Origin: an uncultured Sutterella sp.
Lineage (GTDB): Bacteria > Pseudomonadota > Gammaproteobacteria > Burkholderiales > Burkholderiaceae_F
Length of the DNA stretch: 64,000 nucleotides
Assembly (NCBI GenBank): GCA_905213905.1
Contig: CAJMKD010000003.1
Location: 100,005 to 164,004 of the forward strand
Direction: 5' to 3'
In this document: piece by piece, positions 26,721-36,577 of the stretch
Position numbering within the stretch: position 1 is the first letter of the stretch
Layout: the number at the start of each line of letters is the position of its first letter
Program-made: the position numbers and the translations under genes
Notes under the pieces: model-generated
Databases searched by the model: none
What the model saw: only the letters and a program-made list of their open reading frames with translations
What the model was told of the DNA's origin: nothing

Positions 26721-27536
26721 TCAGTAGAGCTCTCGCCCGTCAAGCGCCGGCAGCATGGTGCGAACGTTGGTAATAAGTCTCGGATCAATGTCGCCGATCA
26801 CAATGCCTTCGCCCGTAGGCAGTTCGCTAACCATGTTGCCCCAGGGGTCGATGAGGCGACTGTGTCCCCAGGTTCTGCGGCCGCATTCATGTTCACCGCC
26901 TTGTGCGGCGGCAGCGACGTAGCATTGATTTTCAATGGCGCGGGCAGCCAGCAGGGTTGCCCAATGCGCACGCCCTGTTGTTTCGGTAAAGGTTGCAGGC
27001 AGCAGCAATAGGTCGCAGGCTCCAAGGCTGCGATAGAGCTCAGGGAAACGCAGATCAAAACCGAGAGAAAGGCCTACGCGCAACTCGAGTCCGTCCCAGG
27101 TTGCAAGACGGAAGCTGACAGGGCTTTTGCCGGCGAGAACGTAGCGGGATTCGTCATAGGCTTCTTCATTGCCGCGGTGATAGCGGAAACGGTGAATTCG
27201 ATCGTATCGCGCCGCTGTTTCACCGTTGGGATCGTAGACGATGCAGGCGTTGTAGAAATGCGTGTTGTCTTCGCCTTGAATTGGGATCGAGCCAGCGCAG
27301 ATCCATGCGTTGTAGCGCATTGCCGCCGTGCGGATTGCATCCTGAATGGGACCGTCGTTGAAGCGTTCCGCGATCGAAAGAAGCGACTGATCGTCGCTTG
27401 CGACGCGGGCAAAGTGCTCCGGCAGAACAATGAGCTGCGCGCCGGAATCAGCGGCGGCGCTGATCAGCTTCAGCGCGTGGAGGACATTTTCTTCCGGGTC
27501 GAGGCCGGAAACCATTTGACAAGCGGAAATGCGCAT
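26721..27536 (-). CDS. Nitrilase-superfamily protein lacking catalytic Cys and Lys
   Basis: From the Met at 27536 the protein has 271 residues and the whole nitrilase/Nit2 layout. The first catalytic residue Glu40 is present in LIVLPEHF. The catalytic Lys, normally YRKIHLFD, is Arg113 in YDRIHRFR. The nucleophile, normally CYDLRFPELYR, is Gly159 in LGFDLRFPELYR. Later blocks such as TGRAHWATLLAARAIENQCYV and GHSRLIDPWGNMV are well kept. Active relatives hydrolyse omega-amides or deaminated glutathione. Without Cys and Lys this one should not. It lies between yhdP and tldD, the normal place for the active gene in related bacteria. Confidence 0.85.
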   Translation of the reverse strand: MRISACQMVSGLDPEENVLHALKLISAAADSGAQLIVLPEHFARVASDDQSLLSIAERFNDGPIQDAIRTAAMRYNAWICAGSIPIQGEDNTHFYNACIVYDPNGETAARYDRIHRFRYHRGNEEAYDESRYVLAGKSPVSFRLATWDGLELRVGLSLGFDLRFPELYRSLGACDLLLLPATFTETTGRAHWATLLAARAIENQCYVAAAAQGGEHECGRRTWGHSRLIDPWGNMVSELPTGEGIVIGDIDPRLITNVRTMLPALDGRELY

Positions 27537-27616
27537 TCGAGTTCTTCTAGTCTTATCGGAAAACGCCGGCGGCAACAGAGTGCTTCAGATGCGCGCTGCG
27601 GCAAAGTTTTGCAATT

Positions 27617-30600
27617 TTAGTTTTTCTGACTCGCCGCGTCTTTTTGTGACTGGGCGCGTGAGAGCTTCTTCACTTCGGGAGCGTCGTAGGTACCCTGAAT
27701 GACGTACTCGGAGCTGAGAAACTTCGATATCTGATTCTTAAGCACGAGTTGCGCAACGAGCGTGCCGATGCCGACGGCTGGGTTGGCAATTGCAAGCGCC
27801 ACGGAAGCGCCTTCGGCATTGATGCTCGGCAGCACAAGCGCGCGAAGATCGAGAACTTCGTTGACAAGATCGATGTCTCCGCCGATCAGCACCGTGGCAG
27901 CACTTCCGATTAAGGAGGTTTTGTCTGTATGGAGCATGCCGTTGGCAATCGATGCCGTCGTTGCGATCGAGTCAAAGCCGAAGCCTCGGCCGGCAACGTC
28001 TCGGAAGTCGAGCGTCAGTCGGCGAAGCAGATGCTGCATCGATAGAAGGCTCAGAATGCGCCCGGCACCTGGCTCCACTTGAACGAGCTGTCCAGCGCCA
28101 GTTCTGCCGGTGATTTCGCCGTTGAGCGTTTCGAAATTAAAGTCGATCGGCATGCCTTGCCATTCTGCTTTGAGACTGAGCGACCCTGGCGCATCATGAA
28201 CAACGTCGACGACGTCAAGGTTCTGCAGCACAACGCCCATGCTTCGGATGTCCGCTTCCAGCGCAAGAGCGCTGGTGCCAGCAGGGTTCTTTGCGCCGCC
28301 GCTCAGCCAGCGGCCGGTGCCGGAGAGAGTGCCGCCGGGATTGCGGATCGCAAAATGGTCGATCCGCCAGGTGTTGCGGCCGTTTTCCTTGCCGTTATAG
28401 GCTTTGGCTTCGATTTTCCCGATGTTTCGTTTGCCGATTCTCAGATCATCAATTACAACGTCGAGGTTGGGCAGCCAATTGCGCGGCGCGGATGCAATGT
28501 CTTCGCCGACTGCACTTTCGAATGTTTGCGGCAGATGAAGCCGAAGAAGCTTCATTGAAAGACTTGGCTGTTCGTTCTCTCGAGCTGGTTCTGAGAATTC
28601 AATCTGCCCGGAGGCGGCATCCGACTGCAGCCGCACGTGCCAAATCCGGCCGATGTGTCGCAGCGTCGAGTCGATGTTCGAGAAGACTTCTCCGTCATAT
28701 CGAAGTGTGTTGGTTTGAAGCGTTACGCTTGAAAGTTGAGAAACGAACTCGCCTTTAAGTGCCGCAAGCACTTCTTCCTTGCTGGCGGCATAGCGCGCGC
28801 CTGTATCGGCTGAAGAGAAAATTTTCATCCAGGCGTCGACGTCCATGTCCGGCGAAGCTATGGCTATGTCGAATCCGGTCGGCTTTGGGGCCGCATTCAT
28901 GCCAATGCCGATGCTGCCGGATGCAGGCAGCAGAACTGAAGATTTGCGTCCCTTTTCCGTGCGCTCTTTTTCGCTGAAGCGCATGTTTAGGCTGCCTCTG
29001 TTTTCGAGCGAAATAAGGAGACGGCGATCGGCGCTGCCTTCGGGCGACCACTCAAACGAAACAGGCCAGTGCGCATCAGCTTCTTTGCTGAAGGGAGCAG
29101 GTAGTCCAAGTTCGAGACCCTGAAGATTGCTGGATCCGCGCAAAACCCAGCGCGACGGATTTTGGAAGGGCAGTTCCAGTTCGACAGCGGCGTCAGCATA
29201 GCCTTTTGCTTTTGCAAAAAGAGGCTCGGTCCATGGCAGGTCAAGCATGCGGTTGCCGTCTTCGGGGAGAAGCCGGCCTTTTATCGAAAGCTTCAAAATG
29301 TCGTTATTCGTGGTGACGCCGATAGAGAGCGGTTTGCCGGCGAGTTCTCCTGCAACCGCAGAACGCGCATGCACGCCATCGTTGTCGAAGCGCAGTGATC
29401 CCGTAAGTTTTTTTGCTGCAGGCAGCATTGGCAAATAGCGGAATTCGGCGTTTTTAAGCGTGCTTTCAACGGAAAAACGCGTTTTGCCAGGGTCATCAAA
29501 AGGAAGCTCAATAGAAAGGAGACTGGTTTGCTTGCCTTTGCCATTGCTCTGCAGAAAGCTGTCGCCGAGAACTTCGCGCAGGAATGGCGCGGTGTTGATG
29601 TAGGCGATAGCGTTGTTTAAGTCGCCGTCGATGCGGCCTGTGACGGTGAGCTTTGCATCTTTGCCAACGTAGGAAGGAATTTCGACGCGCACATTGGAGG
29701 CAGTGAGATGCTGCGATTCGGCGCTCTTTCCCGTAATGAGCATTCGGTTGCCTTCAAATAGAAGGTGAGCATTGATGTTGCGAAGCACAGGCCAATGCTC
29801 GGCCGCGACAAATTTGCCACGCTTAGTCATCCGGTGAGACGGCATGAAGTCAAGCTGACCGTCCGTGACATCGGCTTCTATTTTGAAAAGACCTTCGCCC
29901 TTGTGTTCTCCATCCCAAGGAAACTGGTCCAGTTCGCCGCGGACAACCCAAGTGCCATTCGAACCCTTGCCCGCAAGAACGGCTGCTTCGACATAGTTAA
30001 GGGCAACGCTTCCGATGGCATTGGGCAGATACTTATGCACGGATTCACCTCGAGCGGTCAGAATTTGCCCCCCAATGTCAATAGTGCCGGCTCCACTGGT
30101 AGCCTCCCAGGTGCCTGAGCCAGTTGCTGTGGCATCGGCATTCTTAACCCGAATGTCCTTGAAGGAGAGCTTCAGCGTTGGTTCGGTTCGAATATGAATG
30201 TTGCCGGTGATGCTGTCGAAGTTGAGCTTCGGTTCGCGAAACACGCCAGGGAAAGTAAGTTGCGTAACGTATGAGTTTAGGGTGAGGTCGAATTCGCCAG
30301 GGCGCGAAGAAGCGACGGCGCCCGAAAGATTGCGGAAGCCAGGTATGTCGTCTTCGCCTGAGGGCAATGTGAGGCCGGTAAAGCCGCCGTTGAAGCTCCA
30401 GTTGGCTGGATTGGCAAAGTCGCCGCGAACGCTTGCCGCAACATTTCGAAGCATGCCTGAGGCAGGTTTCGTTTTGAGAAAGCGACGAGCGTTCTCGGGA
30501 ATCGGCAGCGAAGACGACAGTTGAGAGAGCGTGTCGATCGAAATTTCAGAAGCGGAAAAGCGGCAGCCGAGAAGGCGGCCAGCGGCATCAGCATCGCAGG

Positions 30601-31696
30601 CGCCGCTCAACTCGGCAGGTCCGAAGCGCAGTTTTTTCGAATCTGAGAAGCTGAGAGAACGGGCTTTGACGACATGCGTGCCGGTGCCGTTGTTTTCATA
30701 GGTAAAACGGCCGCTCAGCTGGGAAAGCCGAATGGGTGATAGCGCTTCGTCAAAGCGCGCTGCCACGTGTCCGAGCGCAAGGTCTGCGGTTGCCGAGGAA
30801 ATCCGGCCGTTCTCAAACGAGACCCATGCGCGCAAAGCACCCTCGCCTGAACGTGCGAAGCGTGAGAGGCCAATGCGGCGCATCAGGTTGGCGCCGTTGA
30901 TGCGATCTGAATGAAAATAGCCTTCGCCCTTCCAGGTGAGCGGACTGTCGTTGCGGGAGAGCAGATTCTTTTCGATTCTGGCTTTGGCTTCGAAATGCTT
31001 GATCGTGTCTCCCTCAAGCAGCGTAGCGCGAACGCCTGCCCGCCAGTCGAGAAGGCTCTGATCGAAAACTGCTTCAGCATTCCTGATGATGATGGGCTGA
31101 GGATTCGAAAGCGTTTCGTCTATGTAAGTGAAGGTGCCGTTTTTAAGAATGAGCTGATCCTGGCCGAGCAGCCAGGAAGTGAAAGGCTGCCGCGCTCGGG
31201 CATCGTCGGTCTCATCACTTTTATCGTCTGTGGCGTCGATGATGAAGCCGGCGACGTCAAATTTGTACTGGCTGAGTCGCCGTACGGTAAGCGTCGGCGA
31301 TGAGATGACGAGTGCATGAAACCGCGGCTCGAGGTGCCAGAGCGAGGACCAGGAAAACTCTGCCTCCACTTTGGGTAGCGTCAGCGAAACAGGGCCATTC
31401 GGACGAGAGAGCGTCGCGTTCTTAAGGACTATCGTGGGGCGGATGAGATGAAAGCCGCCGTCGATTTCTTCGGCTTCCACAACAACGCCGAACGCATCTG
31501 CAAAAAGCTGCTCGAGCGCTTCGCGATGCTCGTTGAGCTGCGTCGTAACGAACCAGCGCGTTGCAAGCACAATGATGCCGGCAACGAAGTAGAGCGTTAT
31601 TAGGATCGTCCAGATCAGGTGAAAGCGCGCATCAGGCTCTCCGGGACGCCGCGCCCTTCGCGAATACTCACCATAGCGCTTGACGTAGAAATTCAT
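27617..31696 (-). CDS. yhdP: YhdP family AsmA-like envelope protein
   Basis: This is a 1359-residue protein (E. coli YhdP 1266) with one N-terminal transmembrane helix (ILITLYFVAGIIVLATRWFV near residue 30) and a very long periplasmic part built of repeating beta-rich segments. YhdP, TamB and YdbH are bridge-like proteins that move phospholipids between the inner and outer membranes. The C-terminal AsmA-like part is recognisable (LVQVEPGAGRILSLLSMQHL, RRLTLDFRDVAGRGFGFDSI and VLPSINAEGASVALAIANPA). It is the first gene of the operon with the nitrilase-like gene and tldD, and divergent from glnE, as in many betaproteobacteria. Confidence 0.92.
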   Translation of the reverse strand: MNFYVKRYGEYSRRARRPGEPDARFHLIWTILITLYFVAGIIVLATRWFVTTQLNEHREALEQLFADAFGVVVEAEEIDGGFHLIRPTIVLKNATLSRPNGPVSLTLPKVEAEFSWSSLWHLEPRFHALVISSPTLTVRRLSQYKFDVAGFIIDATDDKSDETDDARARQPFTSWLLGQDQLILKNGTFTYIDETLSNPQPIIIRNAEAVFDQSLLDWRAGVRATLLEGDTIKHFEAKARIEKNLLSRNDSPLTWKGEGYFHSDRINGANLMRRIGLSRFARSGEGALRAWVSFENGRISSATADLALGHVAARFDEALSPIRLSQLSGRFTYENNGTGTHVVKARSLSFSDSKKLRFGPAELSGACDADAAGRLLGCRFSASEISIDTLSQLSSSLPIPENARRFLKTKPASGMLRNVAASVRGDFANPANWSFNGGFTGLTLPSGEDDIPGFRNLSGAVASSRPGEFDLTLNSYVTQLTFPGVFREPKLNFDSITGNIHIRTEPTLKLSFKDIRVKNADATATGSGTWEATSGAGTIDIGGQILTARGESVHKYLPNAIGSVALNYVEAAVLAGKGSNGTWVVRGELDQFPWDGEHKGEGLFKIEADVTDGQLDFMPSHRMTKRGKFVAAEHWPVLRNINAHLLFEGNRMLITGKSAESQHLTASNVRVEIPSYVGKDAKLTVTGRIDGDLNNAIAYINTAPFLREVLGDSFLQSNGKGKQTSLLSIELPFDDPGKTRFSVESTLKNAEFRYLPMLPAAKKLTGSLRFDNDGVHARSAVAGELAGKPLSIGVTTNNDILKLSIKGRLLPEDGNRMLDLPWTEPLFAKAKGYADAAVELELPFQNPSRWVLRGSSNLQGLELGLPAPFSKEADAHWPVSFEWSPEGSADRRLLISLENRGSLNMRFSEKERTEKGRKSSVLLPASGSIGIGMNAAPKPTGFDIAIASPDMDVDAWMKIFSSADTGARYAASKEEVLAALKGEFVSQLSSVTLQTNTLRYDGEVFSNIDSTLRHIGRIWHVRLQSDAASGQIEFSEPARENEQPSLSMKLLRLHLPQTFESAVGEDIASAPRNWLPNLDVVIDDLRIGKRNIGKIEAKAYNGKENGRNTWRIDHFAIRNPGGTLSGTGRWLSGGAKNPAGTSALALEADIRSMGVVLQNLDVVDVVHDAPGSLSLKAEWQGMPIDFNFETLNGEITGRTGAGQLVQVEPGAGRILSLLSMQHLLRRLTLDFRDVAGRGFGFDSIATTASIANGMLHTDKTSLIGSAATVLIGGDIDLVNEVLDLRALVLPSINAEGASVALAIANPAVGIGTLVAQLVLKNQISKFLSSEYVIQGTYDAPEVKKLSRAQSQKDAASQKN

Positions 31697-31857
31697 GCCG
31701 GCCCGACGGAAAGAGAACGAATCATTTAGACCTTCTATTCTAGAGATCGTGGCGCTTTTATTTTGATGCCTGCCATGGGATCAGTACTTTGAGGAGCAGA
31801 GAAGAGGCACGTAAAATTGAAACGCTTTGCAATTTTCGCTTCCAGAGGAGTGAGTCG

Positions 31858-34710
31858 ATGGCGACGCCCGAGTTGACTGAAGTGATCCGGTATTCTCCTT
31901 TTGTCCGCAGATCGCTCAAAGCGATGCTGCCTATGGGCGAAGACGGGGAACGCGAGGCCCTTTTCGAGAAGCTGTGCGCTGGGCCCTGGACGGCGGAGGC
32001 GATTCGGGCGAAGCTGACGGGCATCTCTGATGCAGATGCGCTCGGACTTGCGCTTCGAAAGCTGCGCCGGGAGATTGTCGTCGGACTTGTTGGCCGAAAT
32101 GCATCCGGCCGTTGCGGGTATGACGAAGTGGTTTCCGTCATGACGAGCTTTGCTGAGGCAGCCGTTTCGACGATGACAAGCGTGCAGTCGCGGCTTCTTG
32201 CCGCACGTCACGGCGTGCCTTACGGCGAATCATCTGGCAAGCCGCAGGATTTGCTGGTGGTCGGCATGGGCAAGCTTGGCGGAGCAGAGCTCAACGTATC
32301 GTCTGACATCGATCTTGTGTTTCTCTACGGGGAAGACGGAGAAACCCGCGCAACGGCGGAATATCCGCAGGCCTCACGTTTTCTTTCGAATGCAGAGTTT
32401 TTCTCGCGGCTTGCCAAGCGCATCATTCCAGCTCTCAATGAAATAGAGGGGCCTGGTTTCGTTTTTCGGGTTGATATGCGGCTGCGGCCGAACGGCGATG
32501 CTGGGCCGATTGTCTGCTCGAACGACATGCTTGAGGAATATCTTTATTCTCAGGGTCGAGACTGGGAGCGATTTGCCTGGTTGAAGGGCCGCATCGTGAA
32601 TGAACCGGTTTTCACCGATCCTGAGTGCTTTGCCACACAGTCGGGCGAGGTCCGTTCGCTGGTCCGGCCCTTTGTCTTCAGAAAATATTTGGATTTCGGA
32701 GCCATCTCCTCGCTGACCAAACTGCACGAAATGATCCGTTTGGAAACGGACCGCCGCGAGCAAATTCGAGCGAGAGAGGGCGTCAACGTCAAGCTCGGGC
32801 GCGGAGGGATACGCGAAATCGAATTCATCGTGCAGACACTGCAGGTGATTCGCGGCGGGCGAGATCCTGCGCTTCGCGGCAGAAGCACGCTGCCGATGCT
32901 CGATGCGCTTGCCGCAAACGGCGGCATTGCTTCAGAAACTGCACAGGCGCTCAAGCGGCATTACGTGTTTCTGCGAAATGTCGAACACGCGCTTCAGTAT
33001 GTAGACGACCAGCAGACGCAATGGTTGCCGCGAAGTGGTGATGCTCTGGAATCAGCGGCAGCGCTTCTCGGGCAATCGCCAGAGGCGCTATGGAGCGAAG
33101 TCGAAAGCGTCCGAGAGTATGTGGCGAAAGCCTTCGACAGCATCTTCAAGGTGAATGAGGCCAAATCCGAAACCGACGAGCATGCATGGCCCGTTGGCTG
33201 GGCTTCAGGGACGTCGAGTGCGAAGGCGCTGCTCGCGAAGAAGCTGGGAGATCTGGGCTATGACGCAGCAGATCTCGATGAATACGTTGCACGGATCTGT
33301 GCGCTTGTGTCAGGCCGCTTTGCGAGCATGGTTTCCGAGGAAGCGCGCACTCGCATGCGCAAGCTCGTGCAGTTCGTCTGCGAGAAGGTGCCTGACTGGC
33401 GCACCGGCGGACAGACGCGGATGGTGTCGTCCGACGAACTGCTTTCTCGGTATCTTCGGCTTTTGGAAGCCATTGCTGGCCGATCCACCTATGTGGCGCT
33501 TCTTTATCAATATCCGAGTGCAGCCGAACGCGTCGGCCGCGTGCTTGCCGCTAGTCGATGGAGTGCCGACTATATTGTGCGGCACCCGATCGTGCTCGAC
33601 GAGCTTGTTGATGCACGAAACGTTGAAATGGACGATTTCACGCCCGTTGACTGGAGCCGGTGGCAGGAACGTCTGCGCATGAGTCTCGAGCAGACGGATG
33701 GTGATCAGGAGCGGCAGATGAACATTCTTCGCGACATGCATCATGCCGCAGTGTTCCGGCTCCTGGTGGCTGATCTTGACGGACGATTCACCGTCGAACG
33801 TCTGGCCGATCAGCTGTCCGCGTTGGCAGATGCGGCGATCGCGCAGGTGCTCGAGCTCGCTTGGCAGACCATTGTGAAGGATCCGGAGAATCATCCGCAA
33901 TTTGCCGTCATCGGCTACGGCAAGCTGGGCGGCAAAGAACTTGCCTATGCCAGCGATCTGGACTTGGTGTTTCTCTATGACGACGATAAGCCAGAAGCTT
34001 CGGTGAATTACAGCAGGCTCGTGCGCCGCATGATGAGCTGGCTGACCGTGCAGACGTCTTCCGGAAAGCTGTTTGATGTTGATCTGCGCCTTCGTCCCAA
34101 CGGCGAAAATGGACTGGCGGTTTGTCCCTTCGAAATGTTCTGCCGATATCAGGAAAATGCCGACGGCAACGGCGCCTGGGTTTGGGAGCATCAGGCGCTT
34201 ACGCGCGCACGCTTTGTTGCCGGAGATGCCGAACTAGGCCGACGGTTTGAGGCTGAGCGAGAAAAAATACTGTCGATGCCTCGCGATGAAGCTGCGCTGC
34301 GCTCAGAGATCATAAAAATGCGCGCAAAAATGCTGGAGGGCCACAGGAACAGAACGAAGTTCTTTGATATCAAGCACGACCGAGGCGGCATGGTCGATGT
34401 GGAGTTCGTCGTTCAGTTTCTCGTTCTGGCGCATGCGAGCAAGGAGCCGGCGCTGCTCAATAATTTCGGCAACATCCTGCTGCTCGAAATGAGTGCTCGC
34501 TCAGGCTTCATCAGTCAAGCGACGGCTGAAAATGCAGTCAAGGCGTATCGTCGCTATCGTGCGCTTCAGCATGAAATTCGCCTCAATGCCGGTGAGGGCG
34601 CGCCCGCCCGCGTTCCTCCCTCGATTGTTGAGGGTGAGCGCCTTGCAGTCGAGCAGCTGTGGCGGGAGGTTTTCGACACCGATGCCCCGCAGCGAGCAGA
34701 AACGTCGTAG
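31858..34710 (+). CDS. glnE: Bifunctional glutamine synthetase adenylyltransferase/deadenylase GlnE
   Basis: This 950-residue protein (E. coli 946) adds or removes AMP on glutamine synthetase according to PII and glutamine. Two nucleotidyltransferase domains are present: the N-terminal deadenylase with GMGKLGGAELNVSSDIDLVF near 135 and the C-terminal adenylase with GYGKLGGKELAYASDLDLVF near 685. Each is followed by a helical domain with GRGGIREIEFIVQ near 320 and DRGGMVDVEFVVQF near 845. The ATG at 31858 follows GAGGAG seven bases upstream; an upstream in-frame ATG at 31789 gives 23 residues unlike the family. It is divergent from yhdP. No glnB or glnA is in the window. Confidence 0.97.
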   Translation: MATPELTEVIRYSPFVRRSLKAMLPMGEDGEREALFEKLCAGPWTAEAIRAKLTGISDADALGLALRKLRREIVVGLVGRNASGRCGYDEVVSVMTSFAEAAVSTMTSVQSRLLAARHGVPYGESSGKPQDLLVVGMGKLGGAELNVSSDIDLVFLYGEDGETRATAEYPQASRFLSNAEFFSRLAKRIIPALNEIEGPGFVFRVDMRLRPNGDAGPIVCSNDMLEEYLYSQGRDWERFAWLKGRIVNEPVFTDPECFATQSGEVRSLVRPFVFRKYLDFGAISSLTKLHEMIRLETDRREQIRAREGVNVKLGRGGIREIEFIVQTLQVIRGGRDPALRGRSTLPMLDALAANGGIASETAQALKRHYVFLRNVEHALQYVDDQQTQWLPRSGDALESAAALLGQSPEALWSEVESVREYVAKAFDSIFKVNEAKSETDEHAWPVGWASGTSSAKALLAKKLGDLGYDAADLDEYVARICALVSGRFASMVSEEARTRMRKLVQFVCEKVPDWRTGGQTRMVSSDELLSRYLRLLEAIAGRSTYVALLYQYPSAAERVGRVLAASRWSADYIVRHPIVLDELVDARNVEMDDFTPVDWSRWQERLRMSLEQTDGDQERQMNILRDMHHAAVFRLLVADLDGRFTVERLADQLSALADAAIAQVLELAWQTIVKDPENHPQFAVIGYGKLGGKELAYASDLDLVFLYDDDKPEASVNYSRLVRRMMSWLTVQTSSGKLFDVDLRLRPNGENGLAVCPFEMFCRYQENADGNGAWVWEHQALTRARFVAGDAELGRRFEAEREKILSMPRDEAALRSEIIKMRAKMLEGHRNRTKFFDIKHDRGGMVDVEFVVQFLVLAHASKEPALLNNFGNILLLEMSARSGFISQATAENAVKAYRRYRALQHEIRLNAGEGAPARVPPSIVEGERLAVEQLWREVFDTDAPQRAETS

Positions 34711-34817
34711 CTGTTTTGTTTGCGTCGGCATGAGCGTGTTGAGGCGCACGGGCAAGCACGCATTCTGTTTCTAAAATGGAGCGTTCTTTTGTTCAAGGCC
34801 AAATCCGAAAACGCCAT

Positions 34818-35798
34818 ATGCCGATTACTACTTCAGACTATCAGGCGCCGGGCTGGTGTCCAGGCGGCCATCTGCAAACGGTTATCCCCGCCCGGCTGAC
34901 CCCAAAGCCGGATGTCAAGTACCGAAGGGAAATCGTTCGGACGCCCGACGACGACATCGTTGCCTGGGATTGGGTCGATCCGGCAAATCCTGCCCCGGAA
35001 ACGCCGGTTCTGGTGCATTTTCATGGTCTTGAAGGCGGCAGTGACAGCCACTATGCACTATCGCTCATGAAGACCTGTCAGGCGCGAGGATGGCGAGGCG
35101 TTGTTGCGCACTTTCGAACCTGCGGCGGCCTTATGAACATTAAGCCGCGGGCCTATTTTGCGGGCGACAGCGAGGACTGCAGCTGGGTGCTCAAGACCGT
35201 TCGGTCGCGCTTTCCGAAAGCGCCGATTTATGCCGTCGGCGTCAGCCTCGGCGGCAACCAGATAGCGAAGTGCCTCGGAGATTTCGGCCAGAGCGCTTCG
35301 CAGTTTGTTGATGCGGCTGTGGCGGTTTGTGCGCCGATCGATCTTGTAGCCGGCAGCGAGCGGCTGACAAAGGGTGTGAATATTCTCTACGCAAACATGT
35401 TTCTTTCGACGCTCAAGGCGAAATTGGAGGAAAAGGCGCGCCAATATCCTGATCTTTTCGATATGGCAAAGGTGAAGCAGGTTCAAAACATGTATGATTT
35501 CGACGACATGTACACGGCGCCTGTTCATGGCTATCCATCGGCCATGAAATACTGGCAGGACTGCTCGGCCAAGCCTGTTCTCTGCGATGTCCGCGTGCCG
35601 CTTTTGCTTTTAAATGCGAGAAACGATCCGTTTCTGCCCGCCTGGACGCTGCCCGATGAGGCTGGCATCAGTCGTGCTGTGACTGCCGATTTTCCGCAGG
35701 AAGGCGGTCATGTGGGTTTCCCGGAGGGCCGGAAATTTCCAGGCGATCTTGAGTATCTCCCTCGTCGTATCATGCATTTCTTCGACGCCGGCAGCTGA
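34818..35798 (+). CDS. YheT-like alpha/beta hydrolase
   Basis: This is a 326-residue protein of the YheT group (COG0429). Family marks are the N-terminal [17 protein letters not shown], the [10 protein letters not shown] strand near 45, [17 protein letters not shown] near 64 (oxyanion region), the nucleophile elbow [14 protein letters not shown] near 145 and the acid/His region ending in GGHVGFPEG near 300. The exact substrate is unknown; family members are suspected carboxylesterases. The Met at 34818 was chosen because the N-terminus then matches the family. It lies about 105 bases after glnE. Confidence 0.85.
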   Translation: MPITTSDYQAPGWCPGGHLQTVIPARLTPKPDVKYRREIVRTPDDDIVAWDWVDPANPAPETPVLVHFHGLEGGSDSHYALSLMKTCQARGWRGVVAHFRTCGGLMNIKPRAYFAGDSEDCSWVLKTVRSRFPKAPIYAVGVSLGGNQIAKCLGDFGQSASQFVDAAVAVCAPIDLVAGSERLTKGVNILYANMFLSTLKAKLEEKARQYPDLFDMAKVKQVQNMYDFDDMYTAPVHGYPSAMKYWQDCSAKPVLCDVRVPLLLLNARNDPFLPAWTLPDEAGISRAVTADFPQEGGHVGFPEGRKFPGDLEYLPRRIMHFFDAGS

Positions 35799-35875
35799 AC
35801 CGTCTGCTTTGGGTGTCGCCCCTTGAACCCTTGGATGCGGCGGCTGACTGCGCTGCCGGTGTCCGGAGATTCTTC

Positions 35876-36451
35876 ATGCTGCAGAACATGCGATTGTCGG
35901 CCGTCGGTTTGGCGTGCCTAATTCTTTTCATTCTCACAATTCCCGCGGGCAATTGGTTTGTGACGAATGTGGGTCTGGTATGTGAGCCAGACGGCCCCTG
36001 TCTGATTCCTGTCTGGCCCGGCATCATGTCGCCTTCGGCGGTGCTGCTTGCCGGTTTTGCCCTCGTATTGCGGGATGCCGTGCAAACGTTGCTTGGCAAT
36101 CGATGGACGATCGTCGCGATCGTAGCGGGTGCTGTGATATCCGCGTGGCTTGCCGAGCCGCAGATTGTGATTGGATCGACGGCAGCGTTCTTCTTTTCTG
36201 AGCTCGCCGACTTTGCGGTTTATACGCCGATGCGCCGGCGGTATCCTTCGTCTGCAGTGATTCTTTCGGGTTTGGCCGGTTCGGTTGTCGACAGCATGAT
36301 CTTTCTCACGCTTGCATTCGGTTCGCTCGAATTCCTGCCTGGGCAGGTGCTGGGCAAATTCTGGATGAGTCTTCTGGGCGGAGCCGTTCTGTACGTTTGG
36401 CGGCGGCGGGCCGCCTGCACGCACCATCTTGATGGCGCAGCAGCGCTTTGA
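35876..36451 (+). CDS. VUT-family queuosine precursor transporter (YhhQ-like)
   Basis: This 191-residue protein has about six transmembrane segments. The Vut_1/YhhQ pattern is visible in [19 protein letters not shown] near 50, [18 protein letters not shown] near 105 and [19 protein letters not shown] near 135. Characterised members import the queuosine precursors preQ0 or preQ1. The ATG at 35876 follows CCGGAGATTCTTC. Many relatives are around 220 residues, so this is a short form. It follows the YheT gene by 77 bases, possibly in one transcript, and ends at a strong terminator. Confidence 0.75.
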   Translation: MLQNMRLSAVGLACLILFILTIPAGNWFVTNVGLVCEPDGPCLIPVWPGIMSPSAVLLAGFALVLRDAVQTLLGNRWTIVAIVAGAVISAWLAEPQIVIGSTAAFFFSELADFAVYTPMRRRYPSSAVILSGLAGSVVDSMIFLTLAFGSLEFLPGQVLGKFWMSLLGGAVLYVWRRRAACTHHLDGAAAL

Positions 36452-36503
36452 TTAAAGCTCGGTTCGAACAAGCTCGTCTTAAGCTCATTTCGAGAAAATT
36501 CGC

Positions 36504-36534
36504 GCGGTGCCTGCATTGAGCGGCACCGCTTTTT
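36504..36534 (+). terminator. Rho-independent terminator before hemH
   Basis: GCGGTGCC (36504-36511) pairs with GGCACCGC (36522-36529) around a 10-nt loop and is followed by TTTTT. Confidence 0.85.
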
Positions 36535-36577
36535 CGTTCCAGCGAACAAGAATTCGCCTTTTTCGACGGCCATATCA

